A model generated the notes under the pieces. That model had not been told where the DNA came from, did no database searches, and was given only the letters and a program-made list of their open reading frames with translations. Below, piece by piece: positions 37,177 through 49,600 of a DNA stretch of 64,000 nucleotides. Position 1 is the first letter of the stretch; every line of letters starts with the position of its first letter. The position numbers and the translations under genes were made by a program. This stretch comes from Channallabes apus (lineage: Eukaryota > Chordata > Actinopteri > Siluriformes > Clariidae): NCBI GenBank assembly GCA_030522415.1, contig CM060106.1, positions 27,660,985 through 27,724,984 of the forward strand, given 5' to 3'.

Positions 37177-40100
37177 CAGTTAGCTCAGTGGTTCTCAAAG
37201 TGTGGGGCGCGCCCCACTAGTGGGGAATACAGACATGACAGGTGGGGCGCAATGAACGGGAGGAAATTAGTGGAAAATAATAGGAAAGTACCTATTCTAA
37301 TTCATGCTTTATTGATAATGAAGAGCGTACGCTCAAAACTAAACAATCACACACAAATAAATGGATCATTAATACAAGTAAATTGAATTGAAACCTGCGC
37401 GACCAACTGGGCAGCGCTGCGCGACTCTGACAGAAATAGACCGCGCAGACCATTGAAATACATTTTACCCGGCCGGGATGCGCACGTACAAACCAGCCAT
37501 GGCAAGGGTGGAAACAATATTAAACAGTCCTGACATTTTAAATAAATTGAGTCGCGCAGGTTTGTGATTCATGCGGCGCTGCTCGATCCACCGGGCTGCG
37601 CGAATAAACCAGATCATCACTGCGCTATCCAGATAGTCGCGCTGCGCTGTATTTGCGCAGATATTTGGTTCAATCGGGTGCCGCGGTTTCGTCCCACTTT
37701 TGATGTGTTTGGCTTCACATACACTTCGACAATGGAAGAAGACGGTGCAGCAGCAGTGAGTTTGCTTACTTTTGACAAAACCAACAACGAGGAGATTGTA
37801 AAGTAAAAAAGTGCCTCGTCTGTGTTGTGGAATTGGTTTGGATATAAGAAAAGTGATACGAATGAGATTAACGTGATTTGGAAGGTACACAAGTGCACAG
37901 TTTTAACAAGTGGTGGAAACACGTCAAACCTTTTCTATCATCTGAAATCCAAGCATCCAAACGAATATGGCCAAAGTAAAAAAAAAAAATGCGGCAAACC
38001 TCAGCAATTCACAGTTTAAATATAATTACATTATATAAAACAGTTTCTTTATGTTTGAATTTTGTATTTGTTTGTATTTTCAGATACAAATTGCTATATT
38101 GTGATATATATCGTTATCAAGGTAGAAAATTGCTTCTCCTGTGTTAGAAGATTTTGGTTATATCGCCCGCCCCTAATGAAGCCTATCTTGAGCTTGGATT
38201 CATGGTGGTGATGGTGGGGGCAGAAGAGAGACCCGTGTGTGTTTTGTGTCTTAAACCGCTGGCAGCAGTCCGCATGAGACCCAACAAATTAGGAAGACAC
38301 TTAGAGACAACACACTCCAGTCACGTTAAGAAACCACTGGACGTCTTTGAAAGAAATCTGGCAGAATACAGACAGCAGGAGAATCGCATGGTAACATCTG
38401 AATCAGTGGACAGCAAAGCACAAATGGCTTCATTCAAAGTTCCATACAGAATTGGCCAGTGCAAAAAAACTACAAACGATTGCTGAGCAGCTAATAAACA
38501 TGGGCTCAATTATGCAAAGATTAGTGACAACGTAAGCCTTTTATAACAATTACACGTGTATTTTATCTATTTTGAACTTGGTGGTGTTTGATCTTATTGG
38601 TTTAGAAATTGATATTTCAATAAACAGTAAACTTGGCCGATTTCGTTATTATTTAGTTGACAAGTGGGGCTTGAAAATTCGCTCACCCCCTTAAGTGGGG
38701 AATGACAGAAAAAGTTTGAGAACCACTGAGTTAGCTTATTAACTTATGGTGCTTTCACACCTACAGTGGTGTGAAAAACTATTTGCCCCCTTCCTGATTT
38801 CTTATTCTTTTGCATGTTTGTCACACTTAAATGTTTCTGCTCATCAAAAACCATTAACTATTAGTCAAAGATAACATAATTGAACACAAAATGCAGTTTT
38901 TAAATGAAGGTTTACGTTATTAAGGGAGAAAAAAAACTCCAAATCTACATGGCCCTGTGTGAAAAAGTGATTGCCCCCCTTGTTTGGCCGGCCGACCAAA
39001 ATTACCGCGCAGTTGAGCGCAGAGACGACTCATCCGAGAGGCCACAAAAGACCCCAGGACAACATCTAAAGAACTGCAGGCCTCACTTGCCTCAATTAAG
39101 GTCAGTGTTCATGACTCCACCATAAGAAAGAGACTGGGCAAAAACGGCCTGCATGGTAGATTTCCAAGGCGCAAACCACTTTTAAGCAAAAAGAACATTA
39201 AGGCTCGTCTCAATTTTGCTAAAAAACATCTCAATGATTGCCAAGACTTTTGGGAAAATACCTTGTGGACCGACGAGACAAAAGTTGAACTTTTTGGAAG
39301 GTGCGTGTCCCGTTACATCTGGCGTAAAAGTAACACAGCATTTCAGAAAAAGAACATCATACCAACAGTAAAATATGGTGGTGGTAGTGTGATGGTCTGG
39401 GGTTGTTTTGCTGCTTCAGGACCTGGAAGGCTTGCTGTGATAGATGGAACCATGAATTCTACTGTCTACCAAAAAATCCTGAAGGAGAATGTCCGGCCAT
39501 CTGTTCGTCAACTCAAGCTGAAGCGATCTTGGGTGCTGCAGCAGGACAATGACCCAAAACACACCAGCAAATCCACCTCTGAATGGCTGAAGAAAAACAA
39601 AATGAAGACTTTGGAGTGGCCTAGTCAAAGTCCTGACCTGAATCCTATTGAGATGTTGTGGCATGACCTTAAAAAGGCGGTTCATGCTAGAAAACCCTCA
39701 AATAAAGCTGAATTACAACAATTCTGCAAAGATGAGTGGGCCAAAATTCCTCCAGAGCGCTGTAAAAGACTCGTTGCAAGTTATCGCAAACGCTTGATTG
39801 CAGTTATTGCTGCTAAGGGTGGCCCAACCAGTTATTAGGTTCAGGGGGCAATTACTTTTTCACACAGGGCCATGTAGGTTTGGATATTTTTTCTCCCTAA
39901 ATAATAAAACCCCTCATTTAAAAACTGCATTTTGTGTTTACTTGTGTTATCTTTGACTAATAGTTAAATGTGTTTGATGATCAGAAACATTTTGTGTGAC
40001 AAACATGCAAAAGAATAAGAAATCAGGAGGGGGGCAAATAGTTTTTCACACCACTGTATAGTTCGATTGCTTTAGTCAGAAAAATGTTACAATGTACGTT

Positions 40101-40638
40101 TGGTGCGCAGCTAATGCTGTAGGTGTGAAAACACCCTTAGTTAACCTCAGAGCAGAGAACTAATGAAGACTGACTGTATCGGACATGTGGAAACCCTTTC
40201 ATCAAAAGCATTTTGTTGAAATCACCTGACATTTTAGAAACCCCATCTGGATTTTCATGTTTGTTGTAAAGCAGATTTTTATTGCTCTCTCTCCCTCTCT
40301 CTCTCTCTCTTTATGTGTTTGTCTTTCATCTGCTCAAAGTTCAATGTTCAAATGTAAGAAATCTGTCTGAAAAAGAAAATAATTTCTGTACAAGCTCTAA
40401 CCACTGTTTTTTTTTTTGGTCCTTTCTTTGGTCATCTCCTCTTTTAGATCAACACCACAACTGACGAGGCGCAGCCAACAAACCCGTTCCGGTTCCCCAA
40501 CATTGGTGTAGAGAAGTTCCTGGAGCTGAATTCAGAGCAGAACCATGACGAATACTGCCTGGCTTACGTCTTCACCGACCGAGACTTCGACGACGGAGTT
40601 CTGGGATTAGCCTGGGTTGGAGCTCCTTCAGGTGCGCG

Positions 40639-40669
<31 letters not shown>

Positions 40670-43600
40670 CTACACAACTACTGTAGCTATCTTTTTACAC
40701 TCACATAGTGCTTGTGCTGATTTAGGGAGCTAGCAGAGCGTATTAAGAACTGGGTCACATTTCTACTAGATTTGGACATTGCTTAATTTTTTTTTTTTTT
40801 TTTTATAATTTTTTTTTTTTTTTACACCAAGAGCTGTAAAAATAGCTGACTCCTGTAAGAATACATTTTACTAAATGTTTTGTGTCTATACAAAGCAAAA
40901 ATACATTGTCATTGACAAGGATTACTGATAAGCCGGTTTATGTATTTGTATCGATTTAAAGTTCAGTTTTGTTTATATATCGCTTTTAAAAATAGTCATG
41001 ATTGAAATGCATTAAAGTATTTCTCTATTCAAATTCGACCATACACAGTACGATATGCAGAGGAATGCTCATACCATTGTCTGTGACCTAAAATGTGAAG
41101 ATAGAATGAAATGGAAAGATTTCACTGCAATAAAAGAAAAATTGCACTAGAAGAATAATTTTTTTTTTTTATTAAAAATGTCAATTAAATAAATATATTC
41201 AATATGCAAATTTACAGATTGATAAAAGTTACAAATAAAATAGAAATTAAAATATAAAAAATACATAAATAAACCACAAAACATGCAGAATGTAAGAATA
41301 TAAAAATAAATAAGGGTAAAGATATGGCGTGTGGTTATGACAACAGCAGCAGTATGATTGGAACATCTACCAAGCTAAGTTCATATAAATCTAATTATGT
41401 AGCTTAAAGAAACAGAGAGGTGCACCTATCACTAGCAAACAATGCAAAAAAATTTTTTTTTTTTTTTTGTAAGTTGGGATGAGAATCTTATGACCTCCCA
41501 ATCATGATACCAAGGTGTCGTATTGCAATTCGATTTATCTGTAAGCATCATGATATTTATTTATTTATTTATTTATTTATTTTCTGATTTTGTAACCGTT
41601 CTAAACAAACTTGGTCAATAATCTGCTCCCACCACCAGCACACCACCTGCAGAATTGTAGAGGAACAGCAACATTTTTACACTTTGAATGCAAACATCTA
41701 TACATTTGAAATTGCCTTTGAATTTTGGAGTCGAGACGTGTGATTTTTTTCATCTAGGACAATGTTGTGGACCGGGGGAAAAAAAAGGCCTAAAGACCAG
41801 CCGTTTTTTGGTTAAGATTAAACACCAAAACCAGAAGTAAAGATTTAGCATGTGCACTAAATCTTTCCTGCCCCGTCTGTGACTCTGTGTCTGGCTGTGG
41901 GTCACTGCTCAGAAAGCTAAAGCTGTTAATCTATAATGAGATCTTTCTGTTCTGGGAGTTTGAGGTGAGGAAGAGGAGGCCGTGATGAAGGCCAAGATGA
42001 GATGCACGTCGTGTGGTTGAATATCACTGCTATATAGAGCAAGCGTGGCCTCCATTAACCTGCACTCATGCTGATACAATCTCTGTCTTACCCTGTCACA
42101 GTTCTGAGTGTATGTGTGTGTGTTTTGAGTCCAGGGGCTCTTTAGGCTTTTAATAGGGTTCTGAGAAATTCACATGAAATTCAGCACATTGCAAAGAAAT
42201 GTAATGATCCATTCAGGGTCATTACTATCATTCTTGTACTTTGTGATGGGATTCAAACTGCACTCTGGTCAGTGAGCTTCTGCCCTGAAAGGCAGACATG
42301 CTGTCTATATGCAGAGCGTGTAGTGTATGAAATCTTTCATTCACAAAGATGCTTTTTTTTTCATTTCTTGAATATTTTAAGTGTAGACTGGTCAGTGGTT
42401 GTCTACAGATATCAGACTAAATATGGATAATGTAAGAAAAATATCCTATAGCCTTGTCAGTTATCAGATCTCAAGCCATCAGTGGTCCATAAGTGGTTTG
42501 GAGCAAAGATTTAGACCACCATCATCAACACCACCCCAGCTGAGGGAATGTTGTTTATAAAATCTATCCCCAGACACACTGATGCTCTTCTTTGATTTAT
42601 CACCCTTATGTCTGTCTGTGCGTATAACTGTCATTAAAAAAAAAACTAATACTATAAATGTTTTTCACTCTTTCAGGAAGCTCTGGTGGGATTTGTGAGA
42701 AGAGTAAGCTCTACTCCGATGGCAAGAAGAAATCCCTCAACACCGGCATCATCACTGTGCAGAACTATGGCAGCCATGTTCCCCCTAAAGTGTCCCACAT
42801 CACCTTCGCCCATGAGGTCGGACACAACTTCGGCTCGCCTGTGAGTACCAGCTGCGGTTCATAAGTACAATTCAGGAACCTAAAAGGCTATGTAATGGCC
42901 CTAGCAACCAATAAGCATGTAGTTTCTGTCTTGTGGATGTCCGGTAATATGGTCTTAAGTCATCCTTGATTTCTAATCTCATATTGTGCTTTCAAAGAGT
43001 CAGACTCTTTCGATTTCTGTTTTTAATGCATTCTTGAGCAATAGCTCTCCAGGCGTCCTGAAGAACTTTTTGGCTCTCATTTACAGTCCTGTCCCTGTAC
43101 CTGCCCACTTGCAGAGGGATGCTTTTCTTTTTAGCCGCACAGCGACCAATGACGCATTAAAAGAAAAAACTTAAAGCATGAACTGTTAAGAACCCAGGGC
43201 AAATGATGACCGATAATTAGAAATACAGTGCAACCTTGCCCCAACCCCGCGCAAGCACACACAAATACAAACACAAAATAAAAAAGGCTTAGAGAAGAAC
43301 CATTGGCTCAGTTGTGATCACGTTACTCTCAGCATCAAGAAGCACCTGCATGCCACAAGATACTCAATGATATTTGGCGCTAGTATATCAAGACTCGCTC
43401 GTTTTTCAAGACAAAATTTATTAAAAATGTTTTGCTCGTCTTGCGGAGTGCTCGCAAATCAGGTTACTCGCAATCTGAGGTTCTACTCTATAATGCATAA
43501 AATGTGACAATTTTGTAAAATAAATTAAAAAAATATTTTTTAAAGTAGCTTTATACTGTGTATAGTATCACAACTAAGACTAATCACAAGCATTTATTAT

Positions 43601-46600
43601 TTACCTGTCTACTAGAAACTTTTTGTTCCAGAGTAAATGCTATATCTTTAATTCTTGACTCCGTCTTTATCTGGCAGCATGACTCCGGCAGTGAATGTAC
43701 TCCTGGAGAATCGAAGACCTCTGACATGAAGGAAAATGGTAACTACATCATGTATGCCAGAGCCACATCTGGAGACAAGACAAACAACAACAGGTTCTCC
43801 ATCTGCAGCATCCGCAACATCAGCCAGGTGTTGGATAAAAAGAGAGGCCAGTGTTTTGTTGGTAAGAGCTTTCTGCTCTTTCTTCCAGTGTCTCCATGTA
43901 TCTAACCAGGCTCATTTAGAAGGAACAGATCATTCATACAAAATGTTGTGCAGTCTACTTTTGTAGCCCTGACAATGATGCAGCTACTGTAACATGTTAT
44001 ATAGGCATACATGGTGTTCTTTTAAATAATATGCCACTACCTTATCAGTTTTACAGCTGTGCTGAGAATGGTCTCTTTAAATTTCCTCCTCTCCTCAGAG
44101 TCTGGGCAGCCCATCTGTGGGAACGGTTTAGTGGAAGGTGATGAACAGTGTGACTGCGGATACAATGATCAGTGTAAAGACGTTTGCTGTTACAGCGCCA
44201 CTGAGCCAAATGGCAAGAGGTGCACACTGAAGTCTGGTGCCAAGTGCAGGTATGTGCTGAGACTGAACTGCCCAGTGCTTTCAGCTTTCATAGATCATAG
44301 AATGTCCTGTCTGACTGTATTTCACCCGTGGACAAAGCTAATTCATTTTGAAATATACAAGTGAAAGATCAGAGTGCTCACTCAGCAACTTATGCTTGCT
44401 CATAATTAAGAGACAGTGTTAGCTAACATCAGTGGTGACAAAAGTATTCACATTCATTACTTGAGTAGAAGTATAGATACTAGGGTTCAAAAATACTTCT
44501 TTAGAAGTTGAAGTATCAACCCAAGCTTTTTACTTAAGTAAAAGTGTAAAAGTACTGGTTTCAAAACTACTTAAAGTATAAAAGTAAAAGTACCGTGAGG
44601 GGCGACAAAAGCATTAAGGTCTCGCTTTCTGATCATGCAACAGGGAGGGGGGGGGCGTTGTGCGCGTTCTTATCATGCGACCGGGGGGGTTGAGCGTTCT
44701 GATCATAAAAATAGAGTAACGAGGCTATTTTTAAAATGTAAGGAGTAGAAAGTACAGATAATTGCTTAAAAATGTAAGGAGTAGAAGTAAAAAGTCGGCT
44801 GAAAAATAATACTCCAGTAAAGTATAGATACCCAAAATTTCTACTTAAGTAAGGTAACGAAGTATTTGTACTTCGTTACTTGACACCTCTGGCTAACATA
44901 CAGTTGAAACCAAATATTTACATACACTTTTTATTAAAAAAAAACACAAAACCTTTTTTTTTCTTTACTGTTTCAGATCAATAAATACGATCATATTTTT
45001 TTCATTTGTTAAATGTCAGAATCTAGCGAAAATTTTATGGAAATTTTTATTATTATTATTATTATTACTTTAATCAGTCAAAAATTTACGTACACTTTCT
45101 TAGTATTTGACACAATTGCCCGGAATCTTTTTCACTTTAGCCAAAAGTTTTAGATATCGATCCACAAGCTTTCTACAATAGTTTGCTGGAACTTTGGCTC
45201 ACTCCTCTTGACAGAACTGGTGTAACTGAGTCATGTTTGTAGGCCTTTTTGCTTGCACTCGCCTTTTCAGTGCCGCCCACAAATTTTCTATGGGGCTGAG
45301 ACCAGGATTTTGTGATGGCTACTCCAGTCCCTTGACTTTGTTGTCCTTAAGCCACTTTGTAACTAATTTGGAGGATTGCTTGGGGTCCTTGTCCATTTGG
45401 AACTTTAATGTCCTGGCTGATGTCTTCAGATGTTGCTTTAATATATCCACATAATTTTCTTTTTCTCATGGTGGCATCTATTTTGTGAAGTGCATCAGTC
45501 TTTTCTGCAGCAAAGCAGCCCCACAACATTATACTACCACGCCCACTGTTCACGGTTGGGATGGTGTTCTGAGGCTTCAAAGCTTTGCCCTTTTTCCTAT
45601 ACATTTCCTCTTGATTTTCCCATGATATATATATTTTGCATTTATTAAATGTCAGAATCGAACATGGGAGACTTTTTTTTATATAAAGAAAAAAAGTTTT
45701 TTTTTTTTTTTTTATAAGTGTATGTAAATATCTGGTTTCAACTGTAAGCTGTAAACAAATGAACTCAAATTTATGTTAATATTCTTTCTAAAATGTATTA
45801 ATACAGACAAGGGATATACATTGGGACCACCCATGTATTCATTCATTAATTTATTCATGTATTTATTCATTTATGTATTCATTACTGTGTGTTTGTTTTA
45901 CATTACTTCATTGTTGTGTGTAGATTTATTTAATCAGGTCATACCCTCTTTGCTTTCATTTTCTATTACAGTCCCAGTCAGGGTCCATGCTGTACAGCTC
46001 AGTGTGAGTTTAAGGGTCCGGATCAGATGTGTAGGAATGTGTCTGAGTGCGCTCTTCAGAGCATGTGCAGTGCTAACAATGCATCGTGTCCCACTTCTAC
46101 ACCGAAGGCAAATTTAACAGCGTGCAATAAAGATACGCAAGTCTGCATCAATGGGGTACGAACTGACTTTCTGTATTTCTATGTGTTAGCGTGTGTGAGG
46201 GGATGGGATGGGGATTTAAATATAGCTGATAATTTGACAGTAATGCCAGACGTCTTGTAAGTAGACTTTTTTTTTTTTTTTTAACTACATCATCCTCTTA
46301 GATCTAACCCTCTGTGTCTTTCTTCCTTTCCCTCTTTTTTTAGGCCTGCACCGGCTCCATATGTGCGCGTTTCGGGCTGGAGATATGCACATGTGCAAGT
46401 CAAGATGGGAAGGATGAGACAGAGTTGTGCCATGTTTGCTGCATGCATAAGAGTAAGAACACACATGTACATGCACACATCGATCAGACATAATATCAAA
46501 AAGACAGCCAATTAAATCACATAAAGTGATTAGGCCATAGTTTATGCAAAGAATGAACAATCAGAAGCAGGAAAAATAGGCATTAGCATCTCATCTGAGT

Positions 46601-49600
46601 GACTTTGACAAAGGCTAAATTGTGATGGCTAGAACACTCGATCAGAACATCTCAAAAACAGCAGGTCATCATCTTGGCATGCAGTGGATTGGATCTACTA
46701 AAAGATGTCCAAGCAAGGACATGGTCCATCGGCAAGAAGCCCCAGCCCCTCTGTCCCTCTATTGAAAAAATATGAAGAGGTTACAATTTGCCAAAGAACA
46801 CATTGACTGGCCTAAAGAGAAATGGTGATGTTTCTTATACTAAGGTGTCAGGCCTATTTATCGCATACCAGGGATCATGAATAATGAAGGACTGAAGGAC
46901 TCTCAGACCATCAAAATTCTCAGATCTGATGAGACTCTCTGGCCACTCTACCATATAGGCCTGATTGGTGGATTGCTGCAGAGATGGTTGTCCTTCTGGA
47001 AGGTTCTCCTCTCTCCACAGAGTGACCATCGGGTTCTTGGTCACCGCCCTCACTAAGGCCCTTCTCCCCCGATCGCTCAGTTAAGATGGTCGGCCAGCTC
47101 TAGGAAGAGTCCTGGTGGTTTCAAACTTCTTCCACTTACGGATGATGGAGGCCACTGTGCTCATCGGGACCTTCAAAACAGCAAAAAAATTTCTGTAACC
47201 TTCCCCAAATTTGTGCCTTGAGACAATCCTGTCTCGGAGGTCTACAGGCAATTCCTTTGACTTCATGCTTGGTTTGTGCTCTGACATGAACTGTCAACTG
47301 TGGGACCTCATATAGACAGGTGTGTGCCTTTCCAAATCATGTCCAATCAACTGAATTTACCACACGTGGACTCCAATTAAGCTGCACAAAGTCATCTCAA
47401 GGATGATCAGGGGAAACAGGATGCGCCTGAGCTCAATTTTGAGCTTCATAGCAAAGGCTGTGAATACTTATGTACTTGTGTTTTCTCAATTTAGTTTTTT
47501 TTTTATAATTTAGCAAAAATCTCAAGTAAAACATTTTTAAAAAGTATTCGGTGCAAGGACTACTCAAGTACTGAGTAACTGTTTCATTGTAATGGCCGAT
47601 GTATTATTTTATTTATTTTCTTAGAAATTGTGTAAGCAGGTAGACAAAATGATGAAATAATTTACAAATTTTGACATTTCCAATTAATAAAATAAATTTA
47701 ATAAAATAAATGAATGCAATTAATTTCTTTACAAAATGAATGGAACAAATTAAGGAACAAGAAACACAAATTTTCTAACCTCACTTTTTCACAGCATAAA
47801 GCACAACAGCTTTTTGAAACAAATACCTACTATAAGTAATATGTATGTTTGAAGTAAACTATTTCTACTGTACGTATATTCAGTTGCCCTCCAAATGACT
47901 CAGCAGATAGAAAATAACATTAGAATATGTGTACAGGAGATCTCACTTTACCATAAACTGCAGAACAAATGTAAGAAACTTACAGCCTCTAGCTTATTTG
48001 CTAATTATGTATTTTAACATTGTAACATTAAAGAAAACAGCTAAACTAACCGCAACGTTTCTTCACTATCTACCATGGCTTAAAGTTATTTTTCCTTCAC
48101 TACGCAGCGTTTCTGTGTGGTCGTTTGAAAACATGTGGTTATTGTTATTGCGACTGATTGGTCAAACGGAGTCATGTGATTATTGTTGTTACGTCTGATT
48201 GGTGAAACACAGTCACATGGTAGCTCCATCGGCTGCATTTCTCTGACAAAAAAACTAAATACCCAATGTGTAGAATAAATAATTAGAAAAGTAACGAGTC
48301 GAGTTTAGCTGAATGTAATGGAGTAAGAGTAGCGTTTCTTCTTTACAAATCTTCTCACGTAAAAGTAAAAAGTATGGTGCAGTAAAACTACTCAGAGAAG
48401 TAATTTTTTTGAAAAAGTTACTTAAGTGAATGTAATGGAGTAAATGTACGTAACTCGCTACTACCCAAATCTGGACAAAGCACATACTGTACTACCATGA
48501 ATAGTCTTTGATTCCTGTGTGTGATTTTTATATGTACACCTTCATCTGTACACAGATGATCCCAGCACATGCAGAAGTACAGCTTCTGCAGAATGGGAAA
48601 ACTACTTCCAACGGACGGTTCGCACCCTGCAGCCCGGATCTCCCTGTAATGACTTTAAAGGTTACTGTGATGTATTTATGAAGTGCAGGCTGGTGGATGC
48701 TGATGGGCCACTGGCCAGACTCAAAAAGGCTATCTTTAACCCTCAGCTTTATGAGACCATTGCTGAGTGGATAGTGGTAAGTGCAGCTTTCTATATTGTC
48801 CCTCAGTGATGCAGTGTGAGATATGGTTACCTCTGTGGGAATGTTTAATATTTATCTATATATATATATATATATATTACAGGCTTACTGGTGGGCTGTG
48901 CTGTTGATGGGTATTGCTCTTATTTTGTTGATGGCTGGATTCATTAAGATCTGCAGTGTTCACACGCCAAGCAGCAACCCCAAACTACCCCCACCAAAAC
49001 CATTGCCAGGTAAGTCACCAGCCAAACTGCCTATCACAAACCACTAGGTAATATACTAAATTTCCCTGCTTTTGCTAAACTACTACCAAGTAATATGCTT
49101 AATATCCTTGCCTCTCCTAAACCACTACCAGGTAATATACTTAATTACCCTGCTCGCCTGAACCACTTCCAAGTAATATACTCAATTATCCTGCCCTTCC
49201 CAAACCACTGCCAGGTAATATACTACACAGTTATCCTGCACCCCCAAACCACTACTATATAATGTACTCAATTACGTTTCTAGCCAATGAATTGCCTGCC
49301 CGTCCCAAGCACGAATAAAATGGAAGGGTTGCGTCAGGAAGGGCATCGGACATAAAAGCTATGCCAAGTTGTTATGCGGATCGGATAACAACCCCCCCCC
49401 CCCCCCCCCCCCCGGTAATATCCTCAATTTCTGTTCTCTTCTCAAACCACTGCCAGTTAATATACTCAATTACCCTGCCCCTCCCAAATCATTACCAGGT
49501 AATATACTCAATTATACTGCCCTTCCCAAACCATTACCGGGTAATATACTCAATTACCCTGCCCCTCCCAAATCATTACCAGGTAATATACTCAATTACC

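Larger units (their letters stand above)
37186..38728. mobile_element. hAT transposon remnant with a second hAT inside
   Basis: The ends CAGTGGTTCTCAAAGTGTGG and (right) AAAGTTTGAGAACCACTG are inverted, with AGTTAGCT duplicated on both sides (37178-37185, 38729-38736). It is 1543 bp long. Its own N-terminal coding remnant is at 38190-38486. An inner piece (about 37385-38174) ends tatatcgcccgcccct, the right end of the cgatatatcg family, and contains a BED-finger remnant. Confidence 0.85.
37113..40447 (+). other. adam10 intron, 3335 bp
   Basis: It is almost entirely transposon: (GT)n, the nested hAT and a full-length Tc1. 40060-40447 is unique sequence with a CT tract (40284-40311) and a T-rich acceptor region. 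Confidence 0.8.
44250..45971 (+). other. adam10 intron, 1722 bp
   Basis: It holds a hAT MITE and an internally deleted Tc1 placed almost end to end (44430-44891 and 44901-45744). 45747-45971 is AT-rich with short ATTC/ATTT words. Confidence 0.8.
46453..48555 (+). other. adam10 intron, 2103 bp
   Basis: It is a patchwork of two Tc1 fragments (46560-47480) and a hAT MITE (47540-48475). No host sequence of note was recognised. Confidence 0.75.

Noticed and set aside
38154..38486. A host ZBED-type zinc-finger gene
   Set aside because: It lies within hAT ends with a target duplication and is cut off after 110 codons, so it is a transposon fragment.
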